The notes below the pieces were generated by a model. It saw nothing but the letters and a program-made list of their open reading frames with translations. It made no database searches and was not told the origin of the DNA. The position numbers and the translations under genes were made by a program. A DNA stretch of 64,000 nucleotides from assembly GCF_900104775.1 (NCBI RefSeq), contig NZ_FNSA01000003.1, forward strand, positions 2,728,001 to 2,792,000. The letters are read 5' to 3'. Origin of the DNA: Tsukamurella tyrosinosolvens. Its GTDB lineage: Bacteria > Actinomycetota > Actinomycetes > Mycobacteriales > Mycobacteriaceae. Shown here piece after piece: positions 39,571-47,782 of this stretch; position 1 is the first letter of the stretch; each line of letters begins with the position of its first letter.

Positions 39571-40569
39571 TCAGGAGTCGGAGGGTCGCGTCAGCGCGAC
39601 CAGGGCGGCGTTGGTTCGGTTGTCGAGGACCATCAGCTTTCCGACGGCGTGGAAGACCCCGTAGTCGCCGGACTCCAGCCGCAAACGCACGTCCATCTCG
39701 ATTCGGCTCTGCTTCCCGAGAAGAGTCATCATCTCGAGCGCGCGGGCACGGTCGTCAGGGTGGACCAGCTCCGGATCTCCGGGCTCGTACCTCCAAGCCA
39801 GCTCCGGCATGGGATCTCCGTACCAGTCGATCAGCCGCAGAGTTCGAGGGTCGACAACCGCGCGGTACTCACCTTCGGCGGCTTCGGCGGCGGCGATCAG
39901 CTCGGCCAGGAGGATCGGGCGCCGGGTGCTTGGCTCGTCTGGCTTAGCCGGGCCGAGGTCGTTGGAGATCCCCCGGAGGATCCGATCCATTTTGCCGTCG
40001 GCGTTTCGCTCCTCGAGGATGCGCACCGCGAAGTTGACCGCGTGCTCCGGTCCTTCCTCACGGCGCTGATTCCACGTCGCTTGATGTGTGGTTCCGGGGT
40101 CCGCGTTGATCACCTTCGCCATTGTCTCGACGGCGTCGGGCCGGTTCGCCAGGACCGCGTACGCCTCAGCGATCGACCAGGTCGTCTCTTCGCTGTCGTC
40201 GGGCAACAGCCCCTTGCTCTTGTTCGCGATCCCACGCGTCAGGTTCCACACGAATCCCCAGGTCCGGTTCCTCGGCGGCGCCGCTTCACCGGGCGGTCCG
40301 AAGCGGACCCACACCCCGTGAACTCTTCCGTTGTGGAGAGCCGCGGGCTCGGCGACGAACACCAGGTCGCCAGCGGGCTCGACTACGGTGGTACCGGTGG
40401 CTGCCACCTGGCGGACCGCCTCGGACACCTGCACCAGGCGTTTCGGGTTCCGGTCGAAGATCACGTGCAGCGGGACCATCTTGCGCACGCGGGAGCCTTG
40501 CGCAATGACCGTGGGCTCCGTGCGCTCGTCGAGGGTTTCGATCAACAGCCACTCGTGGGTCTTAGCCAT
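39571..40569 (-). CDS. GAF/PAS-type regulatory protein (DUF5593-like), 332 aa
   Basis: ATG 40569 follows GGAGG. The N-terminal half resembles the DUF5593/GAF-type module of mycolate actinobacteria (HEWLLIETLDERTEPTVIAQ, VHGVWVRFGPPGEAAPPRNR). The C-terminal 110 residues form a PAS-like fold (VVDPRTLRLIDWYGDP, DDRARALEMM, MDVRLRLESGDYG). Such proteins are sensors or adaptors without enzymatic motifs. Divergent from the P450. Confidence 0.65.
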   Translation of the reverse strand: MAKTHEWLLIETLDERTEPTVIAQGSRVRKMVPLHVIFDRNPKRLVQVSEAVRQVAATGTTVVEPAGDLVFVAEPAALHNGRVHGVWVRFGPPGEAAPPRNRTWGFVWNLTRGIANKSKGLLPDDSEETTWSIAEAYAVLANRPDAVETMAKVINADPGTTHQATWNQRREEGPEHAVNFAVRILEERNADGKMDRILRGISNDLGPAKPDEPSTRRPILLAELIAAAEAAEGEYRAVVDPRTLRLIDWYGDPMPELAWRYEPGDPELVHPDDRARALEMMTLLGKQSRIEMDVRLRLESGDYGVFHAVGKLMVLDNRTNAALVALTRPSDS

Positions 40570-40635
40570 CTCGGAACCTCCGCAGTCATCGACAATCGGA
40601 CACCTACGTGCAAGCCTTGGTATAGCAGATCAAGC

Positions 40636-41988
40636 ATGAACGTTCGTTTCGGTGAGATCCACCAGAATGCGAGCAGCACACGCCGAGAGGTCGACATAGT
40701 GGAAGAATCCGGTCAGACACCGGCGCGGATCGTGACGGTGCGGCTGAACGACGAGTACTTCACCAACCCACACGCCGTCGTCGCTGGTCTACTGAGGCAG
40801 GGTCCGATTCACCGATTCGAGTCTGGCAACGGCACTGCCGGCTGGTTCATCGTGGGGCACCGAGCCGGCCAATCCGTGCTCGCCGATTCGCGCTTCGAGA
40901 AGTCCCGGTCGTCTATGACCGCCGGCGGTGGCCGCGCCGCAGGCGGCCTGCGGGGGCTTCTACGTCGCCTCCAGCGGTGGGCCTCCGGTGTCACCGTCTC
41001 GCACATGCTGTCCGTCGACGGTGCGGACCACACGCGCCTGCGGCACGTCGCTGCGGGCCCGTTCACGCAGAAGGCAGTTCGCGGTCTCACACCCGAGATC
41101 GTCCGTCGAGCTGAGGCACTCGTCGACGCGCTGGACGTGACCCGCCCCGCGGACGTCGTCTCGAAGCTGGCGTTCCCGCTCCCCATGTCGGTGATCTGCG
41201 GGATCCTCGGGCTTCCGGACAAGCACGCGGCGCGCCTCGGCCGCGCGAGCGAGGTTCTCGGTGATGTCCTGGTCGCCGAGCGGTCCGAGCTCCGCGCCGC
41301 CACCGGCACCTTCCTCCGTCTCCTGGTTCCGCCGCTGCTGCTCGGTGTGATCCTCGGTCAAGGTGACGGGCTTCTGAGGCAGCTCGCGCAGGCGGTGCGC
41401 AGACGTGAGATCTCGTTCTTCGAGGCGGTGTCGACTGCGACGCTTCTCGTTATCGCCGGCCACGAGACGACCTCCAGCCTCATTGCCCACGCGGCGCTGC
41501 GCGTCGTGGACTCCCCCGAGCTGCGGCGCAAGATCACCGCCGGTGACGTAGCGGCGCTCGACAGCCTCATCGAGGAGACGGCGCGCCTGGACCCGCCGCT
41601 TCCGGTCACGACGCTGCGGTACACCTCCGAGGCCGTCGAGCTGGAGGGGGTCACCATCGCGGCCGGCGACTGGGTGATGGTCTCACTTCTGGGGGCGAAC
41701 CTGGATCCGGCGAGGGTCACGGAGCCGGCGCAGTTCGACGCTGGACGCCATCCGAACCCGCACATGAGCTTCGGATACGGGATCCACTACTGCGTGGGGT
41801 CGCATCTGGCACGGGCAGAGGCCCGAGCCGCGATCACCGCGCTGCTGACGCGGTACCCGGACATCGCGTTGGACGTCGACCGCGCCGATCTCGAGTGGAG
41901 GCGCAGCGTCGTCTTCCGCCAGGTTCGCCAGCTCCCGGTCACGCTCGGCCGGCCAACGGGGAGGCCCCGGTCGGGTCAGGCAGCGTAG
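40636..41988 (+). CDS. Cytochrome P450
   Basis: ATG 40636, 450 aa. Bacterial P450 landmarks are present: the I-helix oxygen site AGHETTSS, K-helix ETAR, the R residue in TLRYTSE, and the haem loop FGYGIHYCVGSHLARAE with the axial Cys. It is soluble (no N-terminal anchor), so it depends on ferredoxin partners, none of which lie nearby. It would hydroxylate a small hydrophobic substrate of unknown identity. An AT-rich TATAGC sits 9 nt upstream of the ATG. Confidence 0.93.
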   Translation: MNVRFGEIHQNASSTRREVDIVEESGQTPARIVTVRLNDEYFTNPHAVVAGLLRQGPIHRFESGNGTAGWFIVGHRAGQSVLADSRFEKSRSSMTAGGGRAAGGLRGLLRRLQRWASGVTVSHMLSVDGADHTRLRHVAAGPFTQKAVRGLTPEIVRRAEALVDALDVTRPADVVSKLAFPLPMSVICGILGLPDKHAARLGRASEVLGDVLVAERSELRAATGTFLRLLVPPLLLGVILGQGDGLLRQLAQAVRRREISFFEAVSTATLLVIAGHETTSSLIAHAALRVVDSPELRRKITAGDVAALDSLIEETARLDPPLPVTTLRYTSEAVELEGVTIAAGDWVMVSLLGANLDPARVTEPAQFDAGRHPNPHMSFGYGIHYCVGSHLARAEARAAITALLTRYPDIALDVDRADLEWRRSVVFRQVRQLPVTLGRPTGRPRSGQAA

Positions 41989-42079
41989 GTCGCGTCGCCC
42001 GCGGCGTTCAGGCCCTGCGTAGGCGTAACTTCTTCGCGAGCCGAGCCGAGAGCGCCGGCGAACGAGAGAGGGCCGGTAG

Positions 42080-42262
42080 ATGACGATGTACACGGTGGTC
42101 GGGGCCTACGACGACGGCGAGCTGCTGATCCTCGGCGCTGTCGAAGGCGAGCACCAGCTTCAGGGCGATACCGAGAACTGGCACGGCCTGCAGGCCTGGG
42201 CGGATCACCTCGAGGCCAGCAACGCCCAGGAAGCGTGCGAGACGGCGGCCGGCCGAAGGTAG
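42080..42262 (+). CDS. Hypothetical protein, 60 aa
   Basis: ATG 42080. MTMYTVVGAYDDGELLILGA is a beta hairpin, followed by an acidic helix. Short gene after the P450, perhaps cotranscribed. Confidence 0.55.
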   Translation: MTMYTVVGAYDDGELLILGAVEGEHQLQGDTENWHGLQAWADHLEASNAQEACETAAGRR

Positions 42263-42289
42263 CCCCAGCCCCTCGCACCCGGTAGCGCA

Positions 42290-42661
42290 TCACACGGGCG
42301 CGAAGGTCCATTCGTCGTCCCCTGTGCAGCGCGGTCGGACCAACGTCCCGGGGGTGAACACGGCGGCCGCGTCGAGGGCGGTGTCCGCGATCTGGGCGAT
42401 GTCGCTGTCGGTGAGGAACGTCCATCCGGCGTCCTGCATCGAGTCGCGGCACGCGGTCAGGACCTCGCTTCGTGTGAGCGCGGAGTCCTCGACCTCGAGC
42501 ACGGTGCTGGCCTTGTGGGTGATCGCCCCGGAGAACGCGCGGCTGCAACCGCAGCTGTCGCGGTTGCAGCAGACCATCCCGGGAAAGGCTAGCTCTCCCG
42601 GCTGGCCCCAGGTGAAGTCGCGGGGGTCGAAGGTGCGGTCGGAGATGGTGAGTATGTGCAT
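42290..42661 (-). CDS. Cysteine-containing protein, 123 aa
   Basis: ATG 42661. A CCNRDSCGCSRAF cluster near residue 32 suggests metal binding; the remainder is helical and acidic. It is the last gene of the third leftward chain. No family recognised. Confidence 0.65.
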   Translation of the reverse strand: MHILTISDRTFDPRDFTWGQPGELAFPGMVCCNRDSCGCSRAFSGAITHKASTVLEVEDSALTRSEVLTACRDSMQDAGWTFLTDSDIAQIADTALDAAAVFTPGTLVRPRCTGDDEWTFAPV

Positions 42662-42671
42662 GTCGGGCTCC

Positions 42672-42869
42672 TCAGCTGTTGCTGCGCGCGCGGTTCCAGG
42701 TCAGGGCTTCGGGGTCGTAGATCCACTCCCCCTCCGGCCCTTTGCCGATGAAGTCGAGGGCGGCGAGCGCGCCACGCCCGTAGCCGGCCTTGTTCATGGC
42801 GTCGGCTTCGTCCGTGCCTTCGAGCTCCTTGGTCGTGCCGTCGCGCCAGAAGGCGATGAAGGTGGGCAT
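42672..42869 (-). CDS. Hypothetical protein, 65 aa
   Basis: ATG 42869 follows GAGGAGG-like bases. MPTFIAFWRDGTTKELEGTD (hairpin), a DEADAMNKAG helix and a final WIYDPEALTW. The plan resembles 35882-36049. Confidence 0.65.
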   Translation of the reverse strand: MPTFIAFWRDGTTKELEGTDEADAMNKAGYGRGALAALDFIGKGPEGEWIYDPEALTWNRARSNS

Positions 42870-42913
42870 GAAGCCTCCTCTGGGTGGATGTGGTGGTGCG
42901 AAGCTGGTGTGGG

Positions 42914-43159
42914 TCAGTCGGCGAGCGAGTACAGGAGTCGCTCGGCGGCGTCGACGTCCGCATCGACGAACTCCGTCCTGATGCGCGCCTTGAGCGCTTC
43001 CAGGTCTGTCGCGGCCGGCAAGACGAAGATGCCTGTGATCGCGAGACCGTCTCGCTCGCAGGCGCTGGCCTGGCGGAGGGCCTCCGGCAGGTTGTCGTAG
43101 CGCTGCAGGTGGAGCTCGCGCGGATCCGCCCGCTGCTCCGCGAACACGAAGTGGCTCAT
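42914..43159 (-). CDS. Hypothetical protein, 81 aa
   Basis: ATG 43159 follows GAGAGGA. A strand, then a helix (DNLPEALRQASACERDGLAI) and a long acidic C-terminal helix. No family recognised. Confidence 0.65.
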   Translation of the reverse strand: MSHFVFAEQRADPRELHLQRYDNLPEALRQASACERDGLAITGIFVLPAATDLEALKARIRTEFVDADVDAAERLLYSLAD

Positions 43160-43222
43160 CTCGGTCCTCTCGTCGGGTTCAGTGTGCGTCGGCCGACGCC
43201 GCGGGCCGGACATCGGCGCGGA

Positions 43223-43468
43223 TCACGCAGGCACGTCCAGCACCTCGAGCACCACGACCTCGTCGTCGGCGTAGCTCCAGTCGACCGGAGCGCCGTCGAG
43301 GCCGCGCAGGTTCCAGCGGCCGACGGAGCCTCGGCGGGCGCCGTTGAACCTCGAGTCCCGCGGGATCGCGTCCCAGTCCTCCCAGTCGTCGTCCTTGAGC
43401 GCGACGATGTACTTCCAGACGTCGAGCTCTGCCGTCGACGGGGCGATGGCCGATTCGGGGATCTGCAT
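43223..43468 (-). CDS. Trp/Asp-rich protein, 81 aa
   Basis: ATG 43468 follows AGGAG. WKYIVALKDDDWEDWDAIPR and a VVVLEVLD strand. No family recognised. Confidence 0.65.
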   Translation of the reverse strand: MQIPESAIAPSTAELDVWKYIVALKDDDWEDWDAIPRDSRFNGARRGSVGRWNLRGLDGAPVDWSYADDEVVVLEVLDVPA

Positions 43469-43489
43469 GGTGGTCTCCTATCCGGACGT

Positions 43490-43786
43490 TCAGAAGTCGC
43501 CTTCGAGCTCTTCCTCGTAGCGGCGGGTCGCCGTAGCGACCACGTCGACGCCGCGCGCTTCGACGGCGTCGGCCAGATGCAGCAGGTCGGCGATGAGGTC
43601 CGTGATGCGCTCTTCGCCGGACCCACTGCCGGGGTATCCGATCAGGACGCGCGCTGCTCGGCCCGCACTGCGCGAGTTGGTCGCCGATGGGTCACCCGTG
43701 GCGTACTCGGTGTCGGCGTACTGGTCGGCATAGCGGCGGAGGTCGCTGTCGCTGTCGCCAGCGAGGGGGATCGCGGTGTAGGTCAT
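43490..43786 (-). CDS. Hypothetical protein, 98 aa
   Basis: ATG 43786 follows GAGGAG. An Asp/Tyr-rich start (DSDLRRYADQYADTEYATGD) and a C-terminal amphipathic helix (RITDLIADLLHLADAVEAR). No family recognised. Confidence 0.65.
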   Translation of the reverse strand: MTYTAIPLAGDSDSDLRRYADQYADTEYATGDPSATNSRSAGRAARVLIGYPGSGSGEERITDLIADLLHLADAVEARGVDVVATATRRYEEELEGDF

Positions 43787-43794
43787 GGTTCTCC

Positions 43795-43928
43795 TCAGGA
43801 TTGGCCGGCGGCCGGGTGCCACCGGGCCAGGTAGGTGTTGAGGGTGCGGTCGACGGCGCGCTGCGGTCGGTGACGGTGATCTCCGGGCGCCGCGGCTGGC
43901 GGTTCGGGTCTTCGATCGGCGGGTTCAC
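43795..43928 (-). pseudogene. Small gene with one missing base
   Basis: GTG 43928 overlaps the upstream stop and begins VNPPIEDPNRQPRRPEITVT. The good frame then changes to AVDRTLNTYLARWHPAAGQS, ending at TGA 43795. The 134-nt length is one base short, with the slip inside GCGCGCC. Real or an assembly error. Confidence 0.45.
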
Positions 43929-44215
43929 GGGTGCATCGCCGATCGGTCGTAGGGAACCTCCAGGCCCTCGCAATCGAGCACCACGTCGGTTCGCTCTCCG
44001 ATGTGCAGTTCACAGGTCTCGTAGGTCCACCGTTCGAGACCGTCACCGACCCACGTACCTGCCAGGGTCTTCTTCCGCCCCCAGGGACGTTCACCGAGGT
44101 ACACGGCGGTGAACCAGCGCATCGTCGCGTCGTCCTGGTCCTCGAAGGGCGCGTCCTCGTCCAGGTCGACCTCGAACATCACGTACCGGCGTTCGCCCAC
44201 GGTGTAGTCGGCCAC
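43925..44215 (-). CDS. Hypothetical protein, 96 aa
   Basis: GTG 44215. The sequence YTVGERRYVMFEVDLDEDAP and two later strands (MRWFTAVYLGERPWGRKKTL) suggest an OB-like or jelly-roll beta protein. No family recognised. Confidence 0.6.
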   Translation of the reverse strand: MADYTVGERRYVMFEVDLDEDAPFEDQDDATMRWFTAVYLGERPWGRKKTLAGTWVGDGLERWTYETCELHIGERTDVVLDCEGLEVPYDRSAMHP

Positions 44216-44217
44216 GG

Positions 44218-44424
44218 TCAGATCCGACTCACGACGATGATGGCGCGGTCGCTGTGCCGGCCGCCGATCGTTCCTCCGTCGGCGTTCCTGACGCATCACC
44301 CGCCGTCGAAGGCGATCTCGTGGAGGTGTCCCTCCACTGCCTGACAGGACTCGATGAGAGGTTCGGGGCTCTCATGCACGCTCTCCTCGCACTGCGGCCA
44401 GAGAAGGATCTGACCGGTTGGCAC
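44218..44424 (-). pseudogene. Small gene with an in-frame TGA
   Basis: GTG 44424 opens VPTGQILLWPQCEESVHESP and reads to IAFDGG, then TGA at 44296-44298. The same frame then continues with coding-like sequence (CVRNADGGTIGGRHSDRAII) to TGA 44218, two bases before the next GTG. A TGG-to-TGA change, an error, or UGA readthrough could explain it. Confidence 0.45.
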
Positions 44425-44860
44425 GTCTGGAGATGAGGTCGCTGGCGGACACCAGTCCCACGACATCAAGCGCGAACTCAGAGTCGCACAGCCAGGGGAA
44501 GCGGACATCTCCCGGCTTCATCACCTTAGAGAGCTCCCGGACGAGGAATCCGATCAGTTCGTCGGAGTTTCCAAGCCCGTACGGCCAGCGCACAACCTCC
44601 GCCAGAGCCAGTGCCATGCGACCCGCATCGGGGAAACCGATGTGTCTGATCCCATGCACGCGAGTTCCGTCGGGCAGCACAGTCGCACCCGACAGCCGCT
44701 CGACGATTTGGGCCGCCGCTACGCACTCCCACCCGAGCTGAACGAGAAGCTCCTCTTGCCTCGCCCGGGCTTCTTCGAATCGCGGATCTTCGGGGTAGTG
44801 CCAGTCGGCCAACCCCAACTCGTCCGGATCAGACGTGGAAGAAGATTCGACATCGTTCAC
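44372..44860 (-). CDS. Hypothetical protein, 162 aa
   Basis: GTG 44860 overlaps the upstream stop. An acidic disordered start (NDVESSSTSDPDELGLADWH) precedes a helical core (ALAEVVRWPYGLGNSDELIG). It overlaps the next gene by 53 nt. No family recognised. Confidence 0.6.
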   Translation of the reverse strand: MNDVESSSTSDPDELGLADWHYPEDPRFEEARARQEELLVQLGWECVAAAQIVERLSGATVLPDGTRVHGIRHIGFPDAGRMALALAEVVRWPYGLGNSDELIGFLVRELSKVMKPGDVRFPWLCDSEFALDVVGLVSASDLISRRANRSDPSLAAVRGERA

Positions 44861-45036
44861 AGCGCGACCACCTCTCCGACAGGGAGCTTGATCAGACGTT
44901 CCTCGCCGAACTGGTTGACATAGCTGACCGTGACACGAGAGCGCGTCGCGGAGACGACTTCTCCCGTGTGATCGTGGCCGCGCACGTGGACGCGGACGGA
45001 TTGCCCTTCGGCCAGGCGCACTGAGGGCGCGGTCAT
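44857..45036 (-). CDS. KOW-like small beta-barrel protein, 59 aa
   Basis: ATG 45036 overlaps the upstream stop. RLAEGQSVRVHVRGHDHTGE, VTVSYVNQFGEERLIKLPVG is a strand-turn pattern of KOW/SH3-like barrels that often bind RNA or DNA. Inferred by pattern. Confidence 0.6.
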   Translation of the reverse strand: MTAPSVRLAEGQSVRVHVRGHDHTGEVVSATRSRVTVSYVNQFGEERLIKLPVGEVVAL

Positions 45037-45188
45037 GCGCTGGCGCCTGTGCGTGCGAAGTCGGCTGCCTGCTGTTCGGACTCGAACCACTCGGTGCGGC
45101 GATGGACCTCGCCTTCGGCATCCCGGGTCTCGTGCTCGCCGACCCACTCGCCGGTGGCCGGGTCGATGTAGGGCTTGAAGGTACTCAT
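45033..45188 (-). CDS. Hypothetical protein, 51 aa
   Basis: ATG 45188 overlaps the upstream stop. MSTFKPYIDPATGEWVGEHE and a helical end (SEQQAADFARTGASA). No family recognised. Confidence 0.6.
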   Translation of the reverse strand: MSTFKPYIDPATGEWVGEHETRDAEGEVHRRTEWFESEQQAADFARTGASA

Positions 45189-45415
45189 GCGCCAAGCTTC
45201 TTCAGGGCTTCGCGGAAGACGTTGATGAGCTGGTCGCGGTCGCCGGTGAGCACGACGTCGGGGTAGTCGTCGCCGATGCCGACGATGAACTCCCCGGCCG
45301 GGTCCTCGACACCGAAGCTCTCGGCGTCCTCGCGGTAGTTGGGATCGCCCGGGGCCAGCACGCTGACACCGGCGCCGTTGGCGTCGTAGGGGGTGTAGTT
45401 GAGCCGTCCGGACAT
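45185..45415 (-). CDS. Hypothetical protein, 76 aa
   Basis: ATG 45415 follows AAGGAG. Gly/Asp-rich loop region, one strand (GEFIVGIGDDYPDVVLTGD) and a C-terminal helix. No family recognised. Confidence 0.65.
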   Translation of the reverse strand: MSGRLNYTPYDANGAGVSVLAPGDPNYREDAESFGVEDPAGEFIVGIGDDYPDVVLTGDRDQLINVFREALKKLGA

Positions 45416-45451
45416 GTGCTGTTCTCCTTGAGGTGGTCAGGTAGTGGTCGG

Positions 45452-45589
45452 TCAGCGGATCTTGGCGAGTTCGGCCTCGACGTCGGCGCGACAGGCCGAG
45501 TCCTCGCAGAGCGTGAGGTGGTGCCGGAAGGCCAAGATGGGCTCGCCGATGCCCTTCGCGGTCACTCCGCAGTCGAACTGGATGTCCAT
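45452..45589 (-). CDS. Small protein with three cysteines, 45 aa
   Basis: ATG 45589 follows CGGGAG. MDIQFDCGVTAKGIGEPILA, then an HHLTLCEDSAC cluster that could bind zinc with the histidines. No family recognised. Confidence 0.55.
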   Translation of the reverse strand: MDIQFDCGVTAKGIGEPILAFRHHLTLCEDSACRADVEAELAKIR

Positions 45590-45611
45590 GCGGTTGCTTC
45601 TCCCGTTTCGC

Positions 45612-45941
45612 TTAGGCCTCGAAGAGGGTGGTCGCCTTGATCCAGGCGGAGATGTCGCCGGGATCGGCGTATCCCACGTACTTCGCCCCGGTGGTGAAGT
45701 TCTCAAGCTCGCCGACGATGGCGAACTTCTCGGCGGTGCCGGCCGCTTGGTACAGCGGGCCGAACAGATGGAGCGCCTCGGTATCGTTGCCGAGAGGGAA
45801 GGCCCATGCGTCCTGTTCGGACAGGTAGAGGGCCCGCTGGTCGGACAGGTGGAAGTCCGCCCGGACGCGGGTCATATTCACCCTGCCCGGGTCGTCGCTC
45901 AGCTCGCGGGTGAGGTACGGGACTTCGCTGGAGTTGCTCAC
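45612..45941 (-). CDS. Hypothetical protein, 109 aa
   Basis: GTG 45941 after GAGGGG. The sequence includes RADFHLSDQRALYLSEQDAW and a C-terminal helix (DISAWIKATTLFEA). No family recognised. Confidence 0.6.
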   Translation of the reverse strand: MSNSSEVPYLTRELSDDPGRVNMTRVRADFHLSDQRALYLSEQDAWAFPLGNDTEALHLFGPLYQAAGTAEKFAIVGELENFTTGAKYVGYADPGDISAWIKATTLFEA

Positions 45942-45989
45942 GGCTGTCGTTGTACCCCTCGGGTCGCTTCCGACTCGGGGACGGCGCGG

Positions 45990-46253
45990 TCACCAGTCCA
46001 GCAACCACGACGACTCCTCCTCTTCCCAGATCGCGACGATGACACCGGACCGCGTGGCCGCCGCGTGGAGGTCTCCAGGATGGTTGACCGCCAGGCAGCA
46101 TTGTCGGCGGTGGTGATCCGAGGAATCGCCACAGGCGTCGTCAGCGCCCGCGTAGTCGGGGTACTCGACCGGATCGGGCAGTGCTCCGCCGACGTGCAGC
46201 GTGGGGACCTCCCAGACCCGCTCGGACAATGCACTGGCCCGCGCGTGGCTCAC
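45990..46253 (-). CDS. Hypothetical protein, 87 aa
   Basis: GTG 46253 overlaps the upstream stop. A DACGDSSDHHRRQCC stretch may bind metal, and the C-terminus (SGVIVAIWEEEESSWLLDW) is Trp/Glu-rich. No family recognised. Confidence 0.6.
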   Translation of the reverse strand: MSHARASALSERVWEVPTLHVGGALPDPVEYPDYAGADDACGDSSDHHRRQCCLAVNHPGDLHAAATRSGVIVAIWEEEESSWLLDW

Positions 46254-46405
46254 GCCACGTCGTCCAGCTTGTGGAGCAAGTCCCGGGCGAAGCTGCTGAG
46301 GTCCTCACGCTGTCGGAGCGGCAGCTCGACCAGCTCCCCGTGCGTTCCGGGCGCGTCGCCGAAGTCCGGCAGCTGCTCGATCGAGTCGTTGTTGTCGTTG
46401 GCCAT
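46250..46405 (-). CDS. Acidic peptide, 51 aa
   Basis: ATG 46405 follows GAAAGAGAG. Acidic and helical (GELVELPLRQREDLSSFARD). About 155 bp upstream contain no convincing gene. Confidence 0.6.
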   Translation of the reverse strand: MANDNNDSIEQLPDFGDAPGTHGELVELPLRQREDLSSFARDLLHKLDDVA

Positions 46406-46559
46406 GGTGCTCTCTTTCGTCGTGGTTGGACAGCCCGACCGTCCCCCTGTCGAGCACGCGCTGACGACGACGGCGCGGTGCGGCACCTTGCTCGTCCGCG
46501 GCCGGCGCGGAGCAGGGCGTGCGACTTGCCCAGGCGCACCGCAAGTTCGACAGCTGGCG

Positions 46560-46871
46560 TTATTGCGGCAAGAGCGGTGCGCTGATGCCATGCGCGCGGG
46601 ACAGGTGCTGCTGGTAGCGCAGTGTCATCTGGCCGGCGGCGGGTACGAACAGGACGTCGTCACACTCCACACAGAGCAGTGCTTCGGGACCACGCACGTC
46701 GAAGCGCTTCCCGAGTTCACCGATGAGGGCTGCGCCGTAGCCTTTTCGAAGGGCGCGGGGGGTGAAATTGCCGTCCCAGTCCGTGCCCCACACGAGCACG
46801 ACGTCGGCCGGGACGGGCTTGTCGAGCGCCGCGGCTTCGCTGGCGGTGAGCCGGTCCCCAATCTCAGGCAC
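46560..46871 (-). CDS. Zinc-finger-containing protein, 103 aa
   Basis: ATG 46871 shares a base with the upstream stop. A C2H2-like element occupies residues 66-95: LLCVECDDVLFVP then YQQHLSRAHG. The N-terminal part is beta-rich. It could bind DNA. No bacterial family recognised. Confidence 0.65.
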   Translation of the reverse strand: MPEIGDRLTASEAAALDKPVPADVVLVWGTDWDGNFTPRALRKGYGAALIGELGKRFDVRGPEALLCVECDDVLFVPAAGQMTLRYQQHLSRAHGISAPLLPQ

Positions 46872-47134
46872 TAGGTCACCTCGCTGAAGAAGAGGGCCCG
46901 GGTGAAGAGCAGCATCACGTACACCAGTTGAGCGGCACCCACGTAGCCTGCGGTCTCGACGTATCCGGGGTGGAAGGGGGTCAGGTGCCCGAGAACCAGC
47001 ATCACCAGCAGGGAGGTCAGCGCGAGCGCGAACACCTGTAGCGAGATCCGGAGGATCGGGGCAAGTGGCCCGGTTCCCTGCACGAGTCCTTGCCCGCGGC
47101 TACTTCTCGGGCGCCGTTCGGGGTACTGGTTCAT
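46871..47134 (-). CDS. Small membrane protein, two helices, 87 aa
   Basis: ATG 47134 overlaps the upstream stop. A basic N-terminus (PERRPRSSRGQG) precedes two transmembrane helices (LQVFALALTSLLVMLVLGHL and VGAAQLVYVMLLFTRALFF), giving a likely cytoplasmic N-terminus. Confidence 0.7.
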   Translation of the reverse strand: MNQYPERRPRSSRGQGLVQGTGPLAPILRISLQVFALALTSLLVMLVLGHLTPFHPGYVETAGYVGAAQLVYVMLLFTRALFFSEVT

Positions 47135-47457
47135 CGTTCAGACTCCTTGATGTGTGAAGGGTGCACGTCGGCGTCCAGTTCGACCCGGTGGCTGTAGCGC
47201 GCGCCGATCGCCGCGGCGTAGTGCCGGACCATCGACAGGCGAGGGTCGGCGCCGGGCGCCTCGAACTCCTCGATCACGCCGACCGGTACCGCCCATGCCT
47301 GGGCGAGGCTCTCGCGGGTGATGCCGGCGGCCTCGCGCAGGTGCACCAGGCGCGCGATCAGATCCGTGTCCTGTTCCGCGAGATGTGCGCTGAGCCGGGC
47401 CTCCGGGCCGCGAGGCTCGAGGCCCAGCTCGTGCACCGCTGCTTCGTAGGCGCTCAT
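47131..47457 (-). CDS. XRE-type helix-turn-helix protein, 108 aa
   Basis: ATG 47457 overlaps the upstream stop. Residues 32-95 carry an XRE/Cro fold: LVHLREAAGITRESLAQAWA, then VGVIEEFEAPGADPRLSMVR and YAAAIGARY. A transcription regulator is likely. It lies mid-chain, so it is probably not the repressor of its own promoter alone. Confidence 0.75.
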   Translation of the reverse strand: MSAYEAAVHELGLEPRGPEARLSAHLAEQDTDLIARLVHLREAAGITRESLAQAWAVPVGVIEEFEAPGADPRLSMVRHYAAAIGARYSHRVELDADVHPSHIKESER

Positions 47458-47693
47458 CGACCGGGCCGGAAGGACGAAGCGACGATCTCGCGCACCTGGT
47501 CGCCACTGAAGCCGCGGCGGGTGTTGATGGTCGTCGCGCAGTCGAGTGCGTCGTCGAGGTCGCGGAAGGTGTACGTGGTCGGGGTGTAGCCCGGCTCGTC
47601 GCGGGTCACCAAGGCGACGAGGAACGCCCCATCCTCGGTGACCAGGCCTTGCTGGGCGTAGGCGACGGTGTTAGCCATGCTGATGTCGGGCAT
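47454..47693 (-). CDS. Hypothetical protein, 79 aa
   Basis: ATG 47693. YAQQGLVTEDGAFLVALVTR and a helix FRDLDDALDCATTINTRRGF. No family recognised. Confidence 0.6.
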   Translation of the reverse strand: MPDISMANTVAYAQQGLVTEDGAFLVALVTRDEPGYTPTTYTFRDLDDALDCATTINTRRGFSGDQVREIVASSFRPGR

Positions 47694-47782
47694 TGTGCAC
47701 TCCTGGTGTCGTAGTGGTGCTGAGCATGGGCTCGTCGATGTCACAGAGGCCGCTGCGGCGCGTCAGGTGCGGCGCGGCCCGG

